From: Haematobia irritans
Taxonomy: Eukaryota; Arthropoda; Insecta; Diptera; Muscidae
Assembly: GCF_050003625.1 (NCBI RefSeq)
Contig: NC_134397.1
Span: 273,662,070 to 273,726,069 of the forward strand
Length of the DNA stretch: 64,000 nucleotides
Direction: 5' to 3'
Shown: piece after piece, positions 32,460-45,589 of the stretch
Layout: each line of letters opens with the position of its first letter
How positions within the stretch are numbered: position 1 is the stretch's first letter
Made by a program: the position numbers and the translations under genes
The notes under the pieces: model-generated
Told to the model about the DNA's origin: nothing
Databases searched by the model: none
Seen by the model: only the letters and a program-made list of their open reading frames with translations

Positions 32460-34590
32460 TTTTATAAATTGACAACATTTTCGAATGAAATAAAGAACTG
32501 ACAAAATTTTCAATATTACACTGAAAAAATATTGTCGTAAACAAAACAAAAATGTTTTTCAAACGAGTATTTTGTGGCAAACAATGATATAAGTTGTTGT
32601 CTTGTGCCAATGACGATAAACTTAACTATGGAATTTTATACCGTTGAATCAATGTCAACTTGTCCTTAAAAATGTGAAACCTTCTGTTTTAACATTTTTG
32701 ACAAAATATTCTATAGAACAAAATATTTTATAGAAACAAAATTTTGAAAAAAAATCTATTGAAAAGGAACTTTGACAATTTTTTTTTCTTTTTCTTAAAA
32801 AACAAAGCTTTTTATAAAATAACAATTTTCTATAAGAACAAAATTTTGACAAAATGTTAGATTGGAGAAAATTTTATATATTTTTAATTCCATGAAAAAG
32901 TTTATGGAAAAGTATTTTCACAAACTTTTGTGTAGAAACAAAGTTTTTTTAAATGTTAGTTTTATAAATTTCATAAAAAAATGTTTTTTCAATCCAAAGG
33001 TTGTCAAATTTCTTTCTAGAAACTTTTTATCAAAGTCTTCCTTTTATAGAAACTGTTGTAAAATTTTTGGGTTTACAGAAAATTTTTGTCAACATTTTTT
33101 TTGTAGAAAATGTTGTCAATTTTTTATAGAAGATTATGTCAAAATCTTATAGCTGTAGAAAATTTTGTTAAAATTTAATTTCCATAAATTATTTAGTCAA
33201 AATATTATATCTATTAAAAATTTTGTTTTTATAGAAAGTTTTGTCAAAAGGATGCTTGTGTAGACTCTTTTTATTTTTTCGTCCTTAAAACACTTTTTTC
33301 TTGTTAAACATTTAAAAAAGTAAAAATTGTATTCTTATGTCAACAATTTGTTTTTTTCCAATAGAAAAATTTCTAATAGATTTTTTCTGTAGAACTTGTT
33401 TCAATATTTAATTTCATTAAAAACTTGCTAAATGAATAATATTTTGGCGAAGTTTTCTAAGAAAAGAAAAAAACTGTGACATAATTTTCTAAAGAAACAA
33501 ATTTTGTTGTTGTTTTTTTTTTTTTTGATTTCAGCTTAAAACCATGCATTGACTAAACTACAAGTGTAGCTTAACCAGTAGAGGAAAAGAATGTTTGTCA
33601 AATTTATTTGGGCAAAGCCCTATAGACTGCAAGATGGTTGGATAGACGCACGCAGAAATAAATTTTTACAAAATTTTCTAAAGAAATACAATTTGCCAAA
33701 CTATTCTTAGAAACAAAATTTTAACATCATTTTCTAAGAAATCAATGTACGTTAGTTAAATTAACTAACACCAAGGAAAAAATATACATGAATGAAGCAT
33801 TACGATTAACTAAATTCGTGTTTTCCACCAAATAGTTCAAAATTTCTTTAAATTAGTAAATTTTACCAAAAAATGCATCCACCTTGAACTTCGTTGTCAC
33901 TAAAGACATTCTTGCAATTTTGAACTCTATGTTTTTCCTTCAAACTACAAAATTTTCTTTAACAAGTGAAAAATATTTACCTATTTTTATGCCATCGGCG
34001 TGATTCAAACGTTTGTAATACTTTTTAGTTAAAATTTTCAACAAATATTCAAAATTTACTAAAATTAACCCAAAGTTTTCTTCCTGGTGAGCTCACTGTT
34101 TTTGCAATGCATGTTTTCTTAGAAATAAACGTTCGATATAATTTTCTAAAGAAATAAAATTTTAACAAAACAACTGTAGAAACAACATTTTAGTTATTTT
34201 CTATATAAATAAAAGTTTCGCAAAATTTCTACGGAAATAAAATTTTGAAATTTTCTAAAAGAATAAAGTTTTTCAACATGTTCTGAGGAAATAAAATTTT
34301 GACAATATATTGGAAAGAAAAAAAAAACAAAGTTTTCTAAAGAAATAACATGTTTTACAGAAATAAATTTCTACAAAACTTTCTTAAAAAAGGTAATTTT
34401 TAACATAATTTTCTATACAAAAAAAATATGAGCAATCATTATTGTTATTTTGATTTAAGCTATACGAGTAGCTTAATCAAAAGAAAAAAAAATTTAGAAA
34501 TTTCGACAAAATATTGACAAAAGTTTCTACTGAAGCAGCATTTGGACAAAAATCCTTTGCAAAACCAAAAACATTACAAAACTTTCTATA
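32460..34590. repeat. AT-rich degenerate TTTCTATAGAAAATTTTGTC domain
   Basis: Continuous, strongly diverged copies of the 31-bp motif, in mixed orientation. 32640-32900 is the inverse of about 38760-39010, and 34320-34600 is a direct copy of 37938-38110 plus 38468-38555. Inside are a fragment of the CACAGAAA family (33745-34110, minus) and a diverged piece of the 436-bp unit (33510-33650). Frames such as 32862-33152 come from the repeat. Confidence 0.7.
33510..33650 (+). repeat. Diverged partial copy of the 436-bp foldback unit
   Basis: 'gcttaaaaccatgcattgac', 'tagcttaaccagtagaggaa' and 'gggcaaagccctatagactg' match the start of the unit at 43561 with several changes. It ends abruptly after 'gatggttggat'. 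Confidence 0.8.
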
Positions 34591-36602
34591 AAACAAGTAT
34601 ATACTGCAGTAAGTTCGGCCTGACCAAATCTTAAATACCCACCACCATGAATCAAATATTATAGTTTCCTTTGAAATTTCAGGGGTTTGATGACAGATAT
34701 TCTCCCACGCAGAGCAGTTCAACTAGTACACTTGCCGAAGATAAATTGAAAGATTTTACCTATGAAGACTATATCATATTTGGGATTTATAAGAACCATT
34801 TTTGTTTGAGTTTTAGAGGAATCATTAACATCTATTGTAAGTGTGCAAGAAACTGATGAAATAACGCCTTGATTTGCAAATCTTTAGATTTCCAACTGCA
34901 TTATTTATATGATTACGAGAATTAAAATCTGAATATTTTACTTTCAGTTTCAAACAATTTTCTTGATCAGTGCGCCTTCTATACCCTCAGGAAGTGAAAT
35001 CGGTCTATATGGAGGCCTTACAAAATGGACCGCTAAAACCTAAATCTGATTCACGTTTTTGTGTGTCTAAAATACCAATATTATGGCATTCCAATTTATC
35101 GCAAATCGGACAAAAACTATGGTTTCTAGAAACCCAAGAAGTTAAGTCGGGAGATCGGTTTTATGGGGGCTATACTAAAACATGGACCGATAGTCACCAT
35201 TTTTAGCACACCTCTTTATGGTCCTAAAATACTTCTCGATTTCAAATTTCAGGCTAATTGGATAAAAACTACGGTTTCTAGAATCCCAAACAATGAAATC
35301 ATTTCTTGCACACCTATTTATAGTCCTACAAAACCTCCAGATTTTCAATTTCAGGCAAATTAGACAATAACTACGATTTCTACAAACCCAAAAAGTAAAA
35401 TCGAAAGATCGGTCTACATGGATGCTATACTAAAACATTGACCGATTCCCACCATTTTAGGCGCACCTCGTAAAATAATTCTAGATTTCAAATTTCGTGC
35501 AAATTGGATAAAAACTACGGTTTCTATAAGCCAAAGAAGAAAAATCGGGAGATCGGTATGTACGGGAGCTATACCAAAACATGAACCGATGCTACCATTT
35601 TTAGCACACCTCTTTACGGTCCTAAAACACCTCTAGATTTTAAATTTCAGGCAAATTGGATAAAAACTACGGATTTTAGAAGCCCAAGAAGTAAAATCGG
35701 GAGATCGGTCTATATGGGGGCTATACCAAAACATGGACCTATACTCACCATTTTTGGCGCACCCCTTAGTGGTTCTAAAATACCTCTAGAATTTCAATTT
35801 CAGGCAAATTTGACAAAAACTAGGGGTTTTATAAGCCCAAGAAGTAAAATCGGGAGATCGGTCTATATGAGGGCTATACCAAATCATGGACCGATACTCA
35901 CCATTTTTAGCACACCTTTTTATGGTCTTTAAACACCTTTAGATTTAAAATTTCAGGCAAGTTGGATAAAAATTACAGATTTTAGAAGCCCAAGCAGTAA
36001 AATCGGGAGATCGGTCTATATGGGGCTATACCAAAACATGGACCGATACTCACCATTTTTAGCACACCTCTTTATGGTCTTAAAACACCTCTAGATTTTA
36101 AATTTCAAGCAAATTGGATAAAAACTACGGATTCTAGAAGCCCAAGAAATAAAATCGGGAGATCGGTCTATATGGGGGCTATACCAAAACATGGACCGAT
36201 ACTCACCATTTTTGGCACACCTCTTTATGGTCCTAAAATACCTCCAGATTTTAAATTTCAGGCAAATTGGATGAAAACTACGGTTTCTATGAGCAAAAGA
36301 CCCCAAATTTGGAGGTCGGTTTATATGGGGACTATAACAAAACCTGGACCAATATAGCCCATCTTCGAACTTGACCTGCCTGCAGACAAAAGATTTCAAA
36401 TTTCAGCACGATTGCTTCATTATTGAAGACTGTAGCGTGATTACAACAGACAGACGGACATGCTTATATCGTCTTAGAATTTCTCCCTGATCAGGAATAT
36501 ATATACTTTATATAGTCGGAAATCGATATTTCGATGTGTTACAAACGGAATGACAAACTTATTATACCCCCGTTACCATTCTATGGTGGTGGGTATAAAA
36601 AA
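34590..36602 (-). mobile_element. Helentron-like element, subfamily B, complete, minus
   Basis: The plus strand starts ACAAGTATATACTGCAGTAAG with the hairpin region and TACCCACCACCATGAATC, and ends CATTCTATGGTGGTGGGTAT. Inside are about seven B-type minisatellite units and, at the right, the AACACATCGAAATATCG block. Frames at 34970-36357 (plus) read through the units. Confidence 0.75.
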
Positions 36603-36655
36603 ATTGACAAAAGTTTCTAATTTTGACAAAAATCTTTTGCAAAATAAAAAAAAAA

Positions 36656-37874
36656 AACAAGTATATACGGCCGTAAGTTCGGCCAGGCCGAATCTTATGT
36701 ACCCTCCACCATGGATTGCGTAGAAACTTCTACTAAAGACTGTCATCCATAGAAATAAAATTTTGTCAAAATTAGTTACAGAAATAAAATTTCACCAAAA
36801 TTTGCTAAAGTTTTATCAAAATTTTCTTTATAACTAAAATTTTGGCAATATTTTCTTTAGGAAAATAATTTTGGCAAAATTTTCTATAGCAAAACAATTT
36901 TGTCAAAATTTTCCACAGAAATAACATTTTAGCAAAATTTTTTTACAGAAATAAAATTATGCCAAAATTTTCTATAGAAATAACATTTTAACAAAATTTC
37001 TATTGAAATAAAATTTTGGCAAAATTTTCTATAGAAACCAAATTTTGGCAAAATTTTCTATAGAAATCAAATTTTGGTAAAACTTTCTTTAGAAATCAAA
37101 TTTCGGTAAAATTTTTTTAGAAATCAAATTTTGGCAAAATTTTCTATAGAAATGGAACTAAATGTTCTATAGAAGATATTTTTTGTAGAACTTTCTCCAA
37201 ATTTTGGTAGATTATTTTTGTTCCTAGTGGCAACCGTGGGGATCAGTTTATATGGGGGCTATACATAATTATTGACCGATATGGACCAATTTTAGCATGG
37301 TTGTTAGAGACCATATTTTTGCGTGGTTGTTAGAGATCATATACTAACAACACGTACCAAATTTCAGCCGAATCGGATGAATTTTGCTCCTCCAAGAGGC
37401 TACGGAGGTCAAATCAGGGGATCGGTTTATATGGGGCTGTATATAATTATGGACCGATATGGACCAATTTTTGCATGGTTGTTAGAGACCATATACTATA
37501 ACCAGGTACCAAATTTCAACCGGATCGGTTGAAATTTGCTCCACCAAGAGGCTCCGGAGGTTAAATTTGAGGATCGGTTTATATGGGGGCTATACGTAAA
37601 CGTGGTCCGGTATGGCCCATTTTCAATACCATCCGACCTACGTCAATAATAACTACTTGTGCCAAGTTTCAAGTTGATTGCTTGTTTGGTTCGGAAGTTA
37701 GCGTGATTTCCACAGACGGACGGACAGCCGGACAGACGGACATAGCTAGATCGACTCAGAATTTCACCAGGACCCAGAATATATATACTTTGCTGGGCTT
37801 AGAGCAATATTTCGATGTGTTACAAACGGAATGACAAAGTTAATATACCCCCATCCTATGGTGGAGGGTATACA
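36656..37874 (-). mobile_element. Helentron-like element, subfamily A, minus
   Basis: The plus strand starts ACAAGTATATACGGCCGTAAG, has TACCCTCCACCATGGATTGC, a TTTCTATAGAAA-type array (36760-37180), three minisatellite units, the GTCCGGCTGTCCGTCC microsatellite and ends ATCCTATGGTGGAGGGTATA. It abuts the B element at 36602 with only about 55 bp between. Confidence 0.75.
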
Positions 37875-38227
37875 AATCAAAACTTTATATAAAAAGACAA
37901 CTATGACAAAAGTTTCTATAAAGAAATTTGATAAAACAAAGTTTTCTAAAAAAATAACATGTTTTACAGAAATAAATTTCTTACAAAACTTTCTTAAAAA
38001 AGGTAATTTTTAACATAATTTTCTATACAAACAAATATGAGCAATCATTATTGTTATTTTGATTTAGCTACACGAGTAGCTTATCAAAAGAAAACAAATT
38101 TTAGAAATTTTTTGATAAGTTTTCTTAAAAAAACTGAAAAAAAATTTCTACAGAAAAAAATGTTGACAACATTTTTTAATGAAATTAAATGTTGACAAGA
38201 TGTTCTACAGAAAAAAGTCTATATAAA

Positions 38228-39665
38228 TCAAATGTGACAAAGTTTTTTATAGCAACAAATTTTTGACAAAAGAATTTAAATCTGTTTTGTTTTTAATGTT
38301 TAACAAGAAACAATGTTTTTCAAAAACGAAAAAAGAAAAAAAGAGTTTCTACATAAACATACTTTTGACAAACATTTCTATAAAAACACAATTTTGACAA
38401 AATTTCCTATTGAAACAACATTTTGACTAAATATTTTATGGACATAAAATTTTTACAAAATAAAATTTCGACAAAATATTGACAAAAAATTCTACTGAAG
38501 CAGCATTTGGACAAAAATCCTTTGCAAAACCAAAAACATTACAAAACTTTCTATAAAAAGACAACTATGACAAAAGTTTCTATAAAGAAATTTGACAAAC
38601 TTTTGTATTGAAAACAAAAAATACGAACTTTATAAAACTAAAATTTAGAACAAAAACCTTGTTTCTATATAAAAGTTTACCAAAATGTTGTTTTTGTAGT
38701 AATGTTAAAATGTTGGTTTAAAACTTTTTATGGAATTGAAAATATACAAAATGTTCTCCAATATAAAATTTTGTTCTTATAGAACATTTTGGTTTTATAA
38801 CAAAAATTTTTTTTGGACAATTTTGTTTTTTAATTTTTTTTTATTTTTCTTCCCATTTTGTCACAGTTCCCTTTTAATAGATTTTTTTTACAAAATTTTG
38901 TTTCTATAAAAAATTTTGTTCTATTGAATATTTTGTCAAAAATGTGTTAAAACAGAAGGTTTCAAATTTTTTTGGACAAGTTAACATCGATTCAATAACT
39001 GGTATAAAATTCCATTACTAAGTCAAATCGTGTTATAAAGATTATCGACTTTTAGACAATACAACAATTTATATCATTCTCTGTTTTACGACAATAGTTT
39101 TTCAATGAAATATTGAAAATTTTATCAATCCTTTATTGCTTTAGAAAATGTTGTCTCAATCCTACAAATTTATTTCATTTATCATCAAAATTTCATCCAT
39201 TTCGAACATCATTTTTATTAATAGATTCCCAAAAACAGTATGATTTTAAAAATTCCCAATGAAGGATAATACGGTTTCGAAAAAGGTCTGCAAAAAAATG
39301 TTTTAGGTTTAATTATCATACCTTATATATAATTAAACAAAATCTAAAAATGTGGGTGCCACAGGATTTGAACCTAGACTGCGCTACATATTGAGCTACG
39401 TAACCACTGATTGCTCTTTGACATTAACACTTACAATACATATGCTATTGCACCATTTAACTTAACAAACAGAAAAACAAATCATAAAAAATGGCGGGAA
39501 ATTCGCAAAACTAGTACTTCATTACAGTGTTACCAAGTTAATATATATATATATATATAGGATAAAGTTACCTTATCGCTGTCAGTAAAATTAAGAGTTT
39601 TTACAAGTAATTTGTTCAATCTATATCTTAAAACAGATTTAAACGCCGCATTATAATCAGATGTA
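38228..39665 (-). repeat. Large duplicated module with tRNA-like core, copy at 39 kb
   Basis: This segment aligns in direct orientation with 42080-43440 (offset about 3.72 kb), including 'gaaaaaagagtttctac', 'tcaaatcgt', 'catcatttttattaatag', the tRNA-like core and 'aaatggcgggaa'. The tRNA-like part here (39354-39408, minus) is shortened: box B and box A are kept but the middle is deleted. Confidence 0.75.
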
Positions 39666-40760
39666 AAGAAATAACCAGAACGTCTATGGAAAGTGTTATA
39701 ATATTTTTTTTTTCACAACTTAATTCTTGCAGAAAATTTTGTCAAAATTTTATTACTTTATCAAAAATTTCAAAACTTTATTTCTTTAGAAAATTTTTTC
39801 AACATTTTATTTCTATAGAAAATTTTGGTTTTTTTATTTAAATTTAATTTATATGGAAAATTTTGTCAATATATTATTTATTTAGAACATTATGCCGAAA
39901 GTTTATTTCTAAGAAAAAATTGTTCTAAATTTTATTTCTTTCTTAAATATTTCATTTAAATACAGAATGATAAAATGCTTTTATATAAATAAATGCTTTT
40001 ATTTATATTTCAATATTTCATTTAAATAAAGAATGTTAAAATGATTTTATACAGAAAAGAAAGCTTTGTTTATATCTAAAATTTTATTGTCATAATTGTG
40101 TTTCTATAAAAAGATGTTGTTTAATAAAATTTTAAATTTTGTTTGTACTTCACTTATACATACAATTTTGTCAACATTTGACTTATTTCGAAAATTTGCC
40201 AACATTTGTTTTTCTTTAGAAAATTTTGTTTCTTTAGAGAAAAGTGTACCAAATTTTTGTTCCTATGAAAAATGCTTTTATTAAATTGTAAATCTATTTT
40301 GTTTCTACGTTAGTTTCTTAAGAACATTTTGTCAAATTTTGTTTCTATTAACTATTTCTCAAAAGTTCGTTTCTACAAATTATGTGGTCAAATTTTGCTT
40401 TATGCAAAAGTTCTCCGTCAGTCAGGTGTCGTGGGAAGAATTTCCAATAGTTTGATCAAGACGGAAATGTATATATCAGAAAAACTATTTAATACAGTTT
40501 TTCTGATAGATAAATTTCGTCACAACTTTTACCCAGAAGTTTCATAAAAATTTTAAAGATTTTGTCCAGCAATATAAAAGATTGAAGCGAAATATTAACA
40601 CCTGTGTGTTTAAATCTATGTTTCGTCAACATTGTTCCGATGCTTAAATTTCTGTTTGCTTCAGTTATAATAATTTCTTGCATTAACTACGTATTTGGAA
40701 AAATGCTTAAAAAGTCTTAATTCTGAGAACAACGAACAGTTTTACATATTGGTTGTGAGA

Positions 40761-40833
40761 TTGGTTGTATAGCCCAGTGGGTGATATATACTCTTTGGAT
40801 TCGTGAATTCTGGGTTCGATTCCCATGCAAAGT
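40761..40833 (+). repeat. tRNA-like module of a second type
   Basis: TATAGCCCAGTGGGTGATAT is box A-like and GGGTTCGATTCCCATGC is box B-like. It differs from the modules at 32257 and 47388 and is closer to those at 1-62 and 55332. Followed by a T-rich run (TTTTTTTA). Not shown to be functional. Confidence 0.55.
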
Positions 40834-40839
40834 TTTTTT

Positions 40840-42080
40840 ATTTATATTAATATATAAAAGCATATAGTAGACCTAGAGATTTAAAAATAATAAAATAACT
40901 ATATTTTCATAAATAGGCAAATATAATCCGAGTAAAAAACAATGTAAAAGCATAAATTAAAATGCACATCGATAAAACTGATCCCAAAGTTATATATAAA
41001 ATTTTGCTTCAATACAAATTTTCCTTATAATTTTGTTTTGTAGAAAGTTTTATTTCTTTACAATATTTTTGCAAAATTTTATTTCTTTGAAAAATTTTAA
41101 ATTTTGTTAAAAATTCTTATTTTACAAAAATGTATCTTTTTTCACAAAATATTTATTTATTTAGAAAATTGTGAAATTTTATTTATAAAATTAAAATTTG
41201 ATTTTTATAGAAAATTTTATAGAAAATTTCCACCATGTATGTCAAAATTGAAGTTTTATAGAAATTATTTTTTAAAAATTTGTCTGAATTTTATTTCTTT
41301 ACATAATTATGTCAAAATTTGTTGTTTTGTTCAATATACAATCAGAAAACTATCTTAACAGAATAGGCGATTATGTCAACCAGATCCAATGAAACAAGAA
41401 GACTAAAGCGCTACCATATACTAGACTTGCCTTTTAGAAATTAATCTGTGGTTTTAAAATACACAGCAAATCTCACTAAGTGTTTTTTTTTGTTATACGT
41501 TATGTATTTCGATGGATTTGCATAACATCTGTAATTGTTGTATATAATATTATATAAAACTGTTATCTAATTTGCTTATTTCCCTAGGATAGATTGTAAA
41601 TAAAAAAGAATTTCAAAACAAAAAACATTTTTTCTTTAGAAAATTATGTCAAAATTTTTTGTTTTGTTCAATATAAATCACAATTTTATTTTTATTTTTT
41701 AAAAATTTTTAATTTATTTAGAAAATTTAGTCAAAACTTCGTCGTTTCTTCAGATTTTTGTTTCAATATTCTGGAAATTGTGTTTCTATGGACAATTTTA
41801 TCAAAATTTTGTTTTCGTAGACAATTTTATCAAAATTGGGTTTCTATAGGCAACTTGGTCAAAATTGTGTTTCCATGAAAAATTTGTTTAAAAAACAAAA
41901 CTTTGTCACATGTTGTTTCTATAGATTTTTTCTTTCTTTCTTTAAAACATTTCACCATTTTTTTAAATTTTTTTTTTGTATAAAATTTTCTTTCTTTTTT
42001 CTTTCTTTAAAACATTTCACCATTTTTTTAAATTTTTTTTTTGTATAAAATTTTGTTTGTTTAATAAATTTTGAAAAAGA
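40840..42080. repeat. AT-rich degenerate motif domain
   Basis: Diverged copies of the TTTCTATAGAAAATTTTGTC motif. It includes a 57-58-bp direct repeat (TTTCTTTAAAACATTTCACC at about 41937 and 41999). No gene-like frame. Confidence 0.7.
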
Positions 42081-43440
42081 TTCAATGTTTAACAAAAAAT
42101 AAAGTTTTTCATAAACGAAAAAAGAGTTTCTACAGAAATATACTTTTGACAAAACTTTCTATAATAACAAAATTTCCTATAGAATCAAAATTTTGACTAA
42201 ATATTTTATGTAAGTAAAATTTTAAAAAAATTTTATACAGAAATAAAATTATGACAAAATGTTCTATAAAAAATAATTGACAAAATTTTCAACAGAAACA
42301 AAATTTTGGCAAAAATCTTCTGCAAAACTACAAATTTTTCAAAATTTTCTATAAAAAGACAACTTTGACAAAAGTTTCTATAAAGAAATTTGACAAACTT
42401 TTGTATTGAAAAAAATTGTTTACGAACTTTATAAAAAAATTAAAAAAACTTTGTTTCTATACAAAAGTTTGCCAAAGTGTTGTCTTTGTAGAAAATTATG
42501 AAAAATTTTGGTTTTACAATCTCTATTATTGAATTGTAAATATACAAAATGCTCTCCAATGTAAAATTTTGTTCTTATAGAAGATTTTGCTTTTATAAAA
42601 AAAAAACTTTTTTAGACAATTTTGTGTTTTTGTATAAAATTTTTCAAAATTTTGTTCTATGAATAATAAAAGGTATAAAAGTCCATTGTTAAGTCAAATC
42701 GTCTAACTAAGGTATAGAAAAAATTATCCTCTTTTAGAAAGTACAATAATTTATATCGTTCTCTGCCGTAAAATACTCGCCGTCTGTTTTTTTTTAATAT
42801 GTTGACGACTATATTTTTTCTGTGTAATATTTAAAATGTTGTCAATCCTTTATTTCGTTAGAAAATGTTGTCTAAATTCTCCAAATATATTTCATTTATC
42901 AACAAAGTTAGTAATCAATCAATTTCTAACATCATTTTTATTAATAGAATCCCAAAAACATAGTATGATTTTAAAAATTCCCAATAAAGGATAAAAATTC
43001 GAAAAATGTCTGCAAAAATATGTTTTAGGTTTAACTATCATACCTTATATATAATAAAACAAAATCCAAAAATCTAGGTGCTACAGGATTTGAACCTGGA
43101 CCTCAGGACCCCCACTTCACAGCGCTACATGCTGAGCTACGCAAGCGCTGATGGCTCTTTGACATTACCACTTACAATACATATGGTATATTTGCACCAA
43201 TTAACATACCAAACAGAAAAACAAATCATTTACAAATGGCGGGAATTTCGCAAAACTAGTATCTCATTCCAGTGTTACCAAGTGAAATATATATAGTATT
43301 AAGTTGCCTTATCGCTGTCGGCAAAATGAAGAGTTTTTCAACATATATCGTTAAACAGATCTAAATGCCGCATTATAATCATATTAAAAGAAAAGACCAG
43401 AACGTCTAGGAAAAGTATCAGGGACAATTTATATATATTT
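42080..43440 (-). repeat. Large duplicated module with tRNA-like core, copy at 43 kb
   Basis: Direct duplicate of 38228-39665 and inverted relative to 47090-47690. The tRNA-like core is at 43077-43150 (minus): on that strand GTAGCTCAGCATGTAGCGC and GGTTCAAATCCTGTAGCACC. The open frame 43078-43296 simply crosses this module. Confidence 0.75.
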
Positions 43441-43544
43441 TTTTTTTCAAAATTTGATTTCTGCAGAAAATTTTGTCAAAATTTTATTTTTTTAGAAAAC
43501 TGTCAAATTTTTTTTTCTTCAGAAAATTTTTTCAAAACTTTATT

Positions 43545-45577
43545 GTTGTTTTTTTGTTTTTTGATCTCAGCTTAAAGCCATGCATTGACTAAACTACAAG
43601 AGTAGCTTAACCAACAGAGGAAAAGTATGCTTGTCAAATTTATTTGGGCAAAGCCCTATAGACTGCAAGATGGTTGGATGTACAGCTGTTTCGGAATTAC
43701 CACATTCCTCATCAGCATCCTCTACTTGCAGCAAAACTATCAACCAATTATCAGAATAAATTCGGGTAATTCACTCAACCCAACGTGAACTACACTTGAA
43801 CCTCCCGAAAAAGGGTTTGATAGTCGGCTACTGCCTAAACAAATTTGCCAGCATATCTCTTTTCCTTTGCCAAACTCAAATCATCGATTTGTATGTATTT
43901 GGCTGGGTTTGTTTTTGAGCGTGCTTCCTCTATCTTCATTCGTTTTGTTTGTTATTGTTGGCTTCTCTTCAATCGTTATTGTTGTTTTTTTGTTTTTTGA
44001 TCTCAGCTTAAAGCCATGCATTGACTAAACTACAAGAGTAGCTTAACCAACAGAGGAAAAGTATGCTTGTCAAATTTATTTGGGCAAAGCCCTATAGACT
44101 GCAAGATGGTTGGATGTACAGCTGTTTCGGAATTACCACATTCCTCATCAGCATCCTCTACTTGCAGCAAAACTATCAACCAATTATCAGAATAAATTCG
44201 GGTAATTCACTCAACCCAACGTGAACTACACTTGAACCTCCCGAAAAAGGGTTTGATAGTCGGCTACTGCCTAAACAAATTTGCCAGCATATCTCTTTTC
44301 CTTTGCCAAACTCAAATCATCGATTTGTATGTATTTGGCTGGGTTTGTTTTTGAGCGTGCTTCCTCTATCTTCATTCGTTTTGTTTGTTATTGTTGGCTT
44401 CTCTTCAATCGTTATTGTTGTTTTTTTGTTTTTTGATCTCAGCTTAAAGCCATGCATTGACTAAACTACAAGAGTTTTTTTTGCTGCAAGTAGAGGATGC
44501 TGATGAGGAATGTGGTAATTCCGAAACAGCTGTACATCCAACCATCTTGCAGTCTATAGGGCTTTGCCCAAATAAATTTGACAAGCATACTTTTCCTCTG
44601 TTGGTTAAGCTACTCTTGTAGTTTAGTCAATGCATGGCTTTAAGCTGAGATCAAAAAACAAAAAAACAACAATAACGATTGAAGAGAAGCCAACAATAAC
44701 AAACAAAACGAATGAAGATAGAGGAAGCACGCTCAAAAACAAACCCAGCCAAATACATACAAATCGATGATTTGAGTTTGGCAAAGGAAAAGAGATATGC
44801 TGGCAAATTTGTTTAGGCAGTAGCCGACTATCAAACCCTTTTTCGGGAGGTTCAAGTGTAGTTCACGTTGGGTTGAGTGAATTACCCGAATTTATTCTGA
44901 TAATTGGTTGATAGTTTTGCTGCAAGTAGAGGATGCTGATGAGGAATGTGGTAATTCCGAAACAGCTGTACATCCAACCATCTTGCAGTCTATAGGGCTT
45001 TGCCCAAATAAATTTGACAAGCATACTTTTCCTCTGTTGGTTAAGCTACTCTTGTAGTTTAGTCAATGCATGGCTTTAAGCTGAGATCAAAAAACAAAAA
45101 AACAACAATAACGATTGAAGAGAAGCCAACAATAACAAACAAAACGAATGAAGATAGAGGAAGCACGCTCAAAAACAAACCCAGCCAAATACATACAAAT
45201 CGATGATTTGAGTTTGGCAAAGGAAAAGAGATATGCTGGCAAATTTGTTTAGGCAGTAGCCGACTATCAAACCCTTTTTCGGGAGGTTCAAGTGTAGTTC
45301 ACGTTGGGTTGAGTGAATTACCCGAATTTATTCTGATAATTGGTTGATAGTTTTGCTGCAAGTAGAGGATGCTGATGAGGAATGTGGTAATTCCGAAACA
45401 GCTGTACATCCAACCATCTTGCAGTCTATAGGGCTTTGCCCAAATAAATTTGACAAGCATACTTTTCCTCTGTTGGTTAAGCTACTCTTGTAGTTTAGTC
45501 AATGCATGGCTTTAAGCTGAGATCAAAAAACAAAAAAACAACAATAACGATTGAAGAGAAGCCAACAATAACAAGGA
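43545..45577. mobile_element. Foldback-type element: inverted arms of 436-bp tandem repeats
   Basis: The left arm (43545-44474) holds two full units and a partial third; the landmark GATCTCAGCTTAAAGCCATG recurs at a spacing of exactly 436. After a run of eight T the right arm (44483-45577) carries the same units in reverse complement, with GCTGCAAGTAGAGGATGCTG at 44483, 44919 and 45355, again 436 apart. Units look identical by eye. AAAACTTTATT occurs at both edges (43534-43544, 45578-45588) as a possible target duplication. Long inverted arms made of tandem repeats are the known design of Drosophila Foldback elements. No protein is encoded. A palindrome of this kind could also be an assembly artefact. 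Confidence 0.75.
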
Positions 45578-45589
45578 AAAACTTTATTT

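Noticed and set aside
43078..43296. 72-codon frame at 43 kb
   Set aside because: It crosses a tRNA-like repeat module present in several copies and is not open in the others.
43545..45577. LTR retrotransposon with solo or tandem LTRs
   Set aside because: The 436-bp unit lacks TG...CA ends, there is no internal region, and the arms are inverted.
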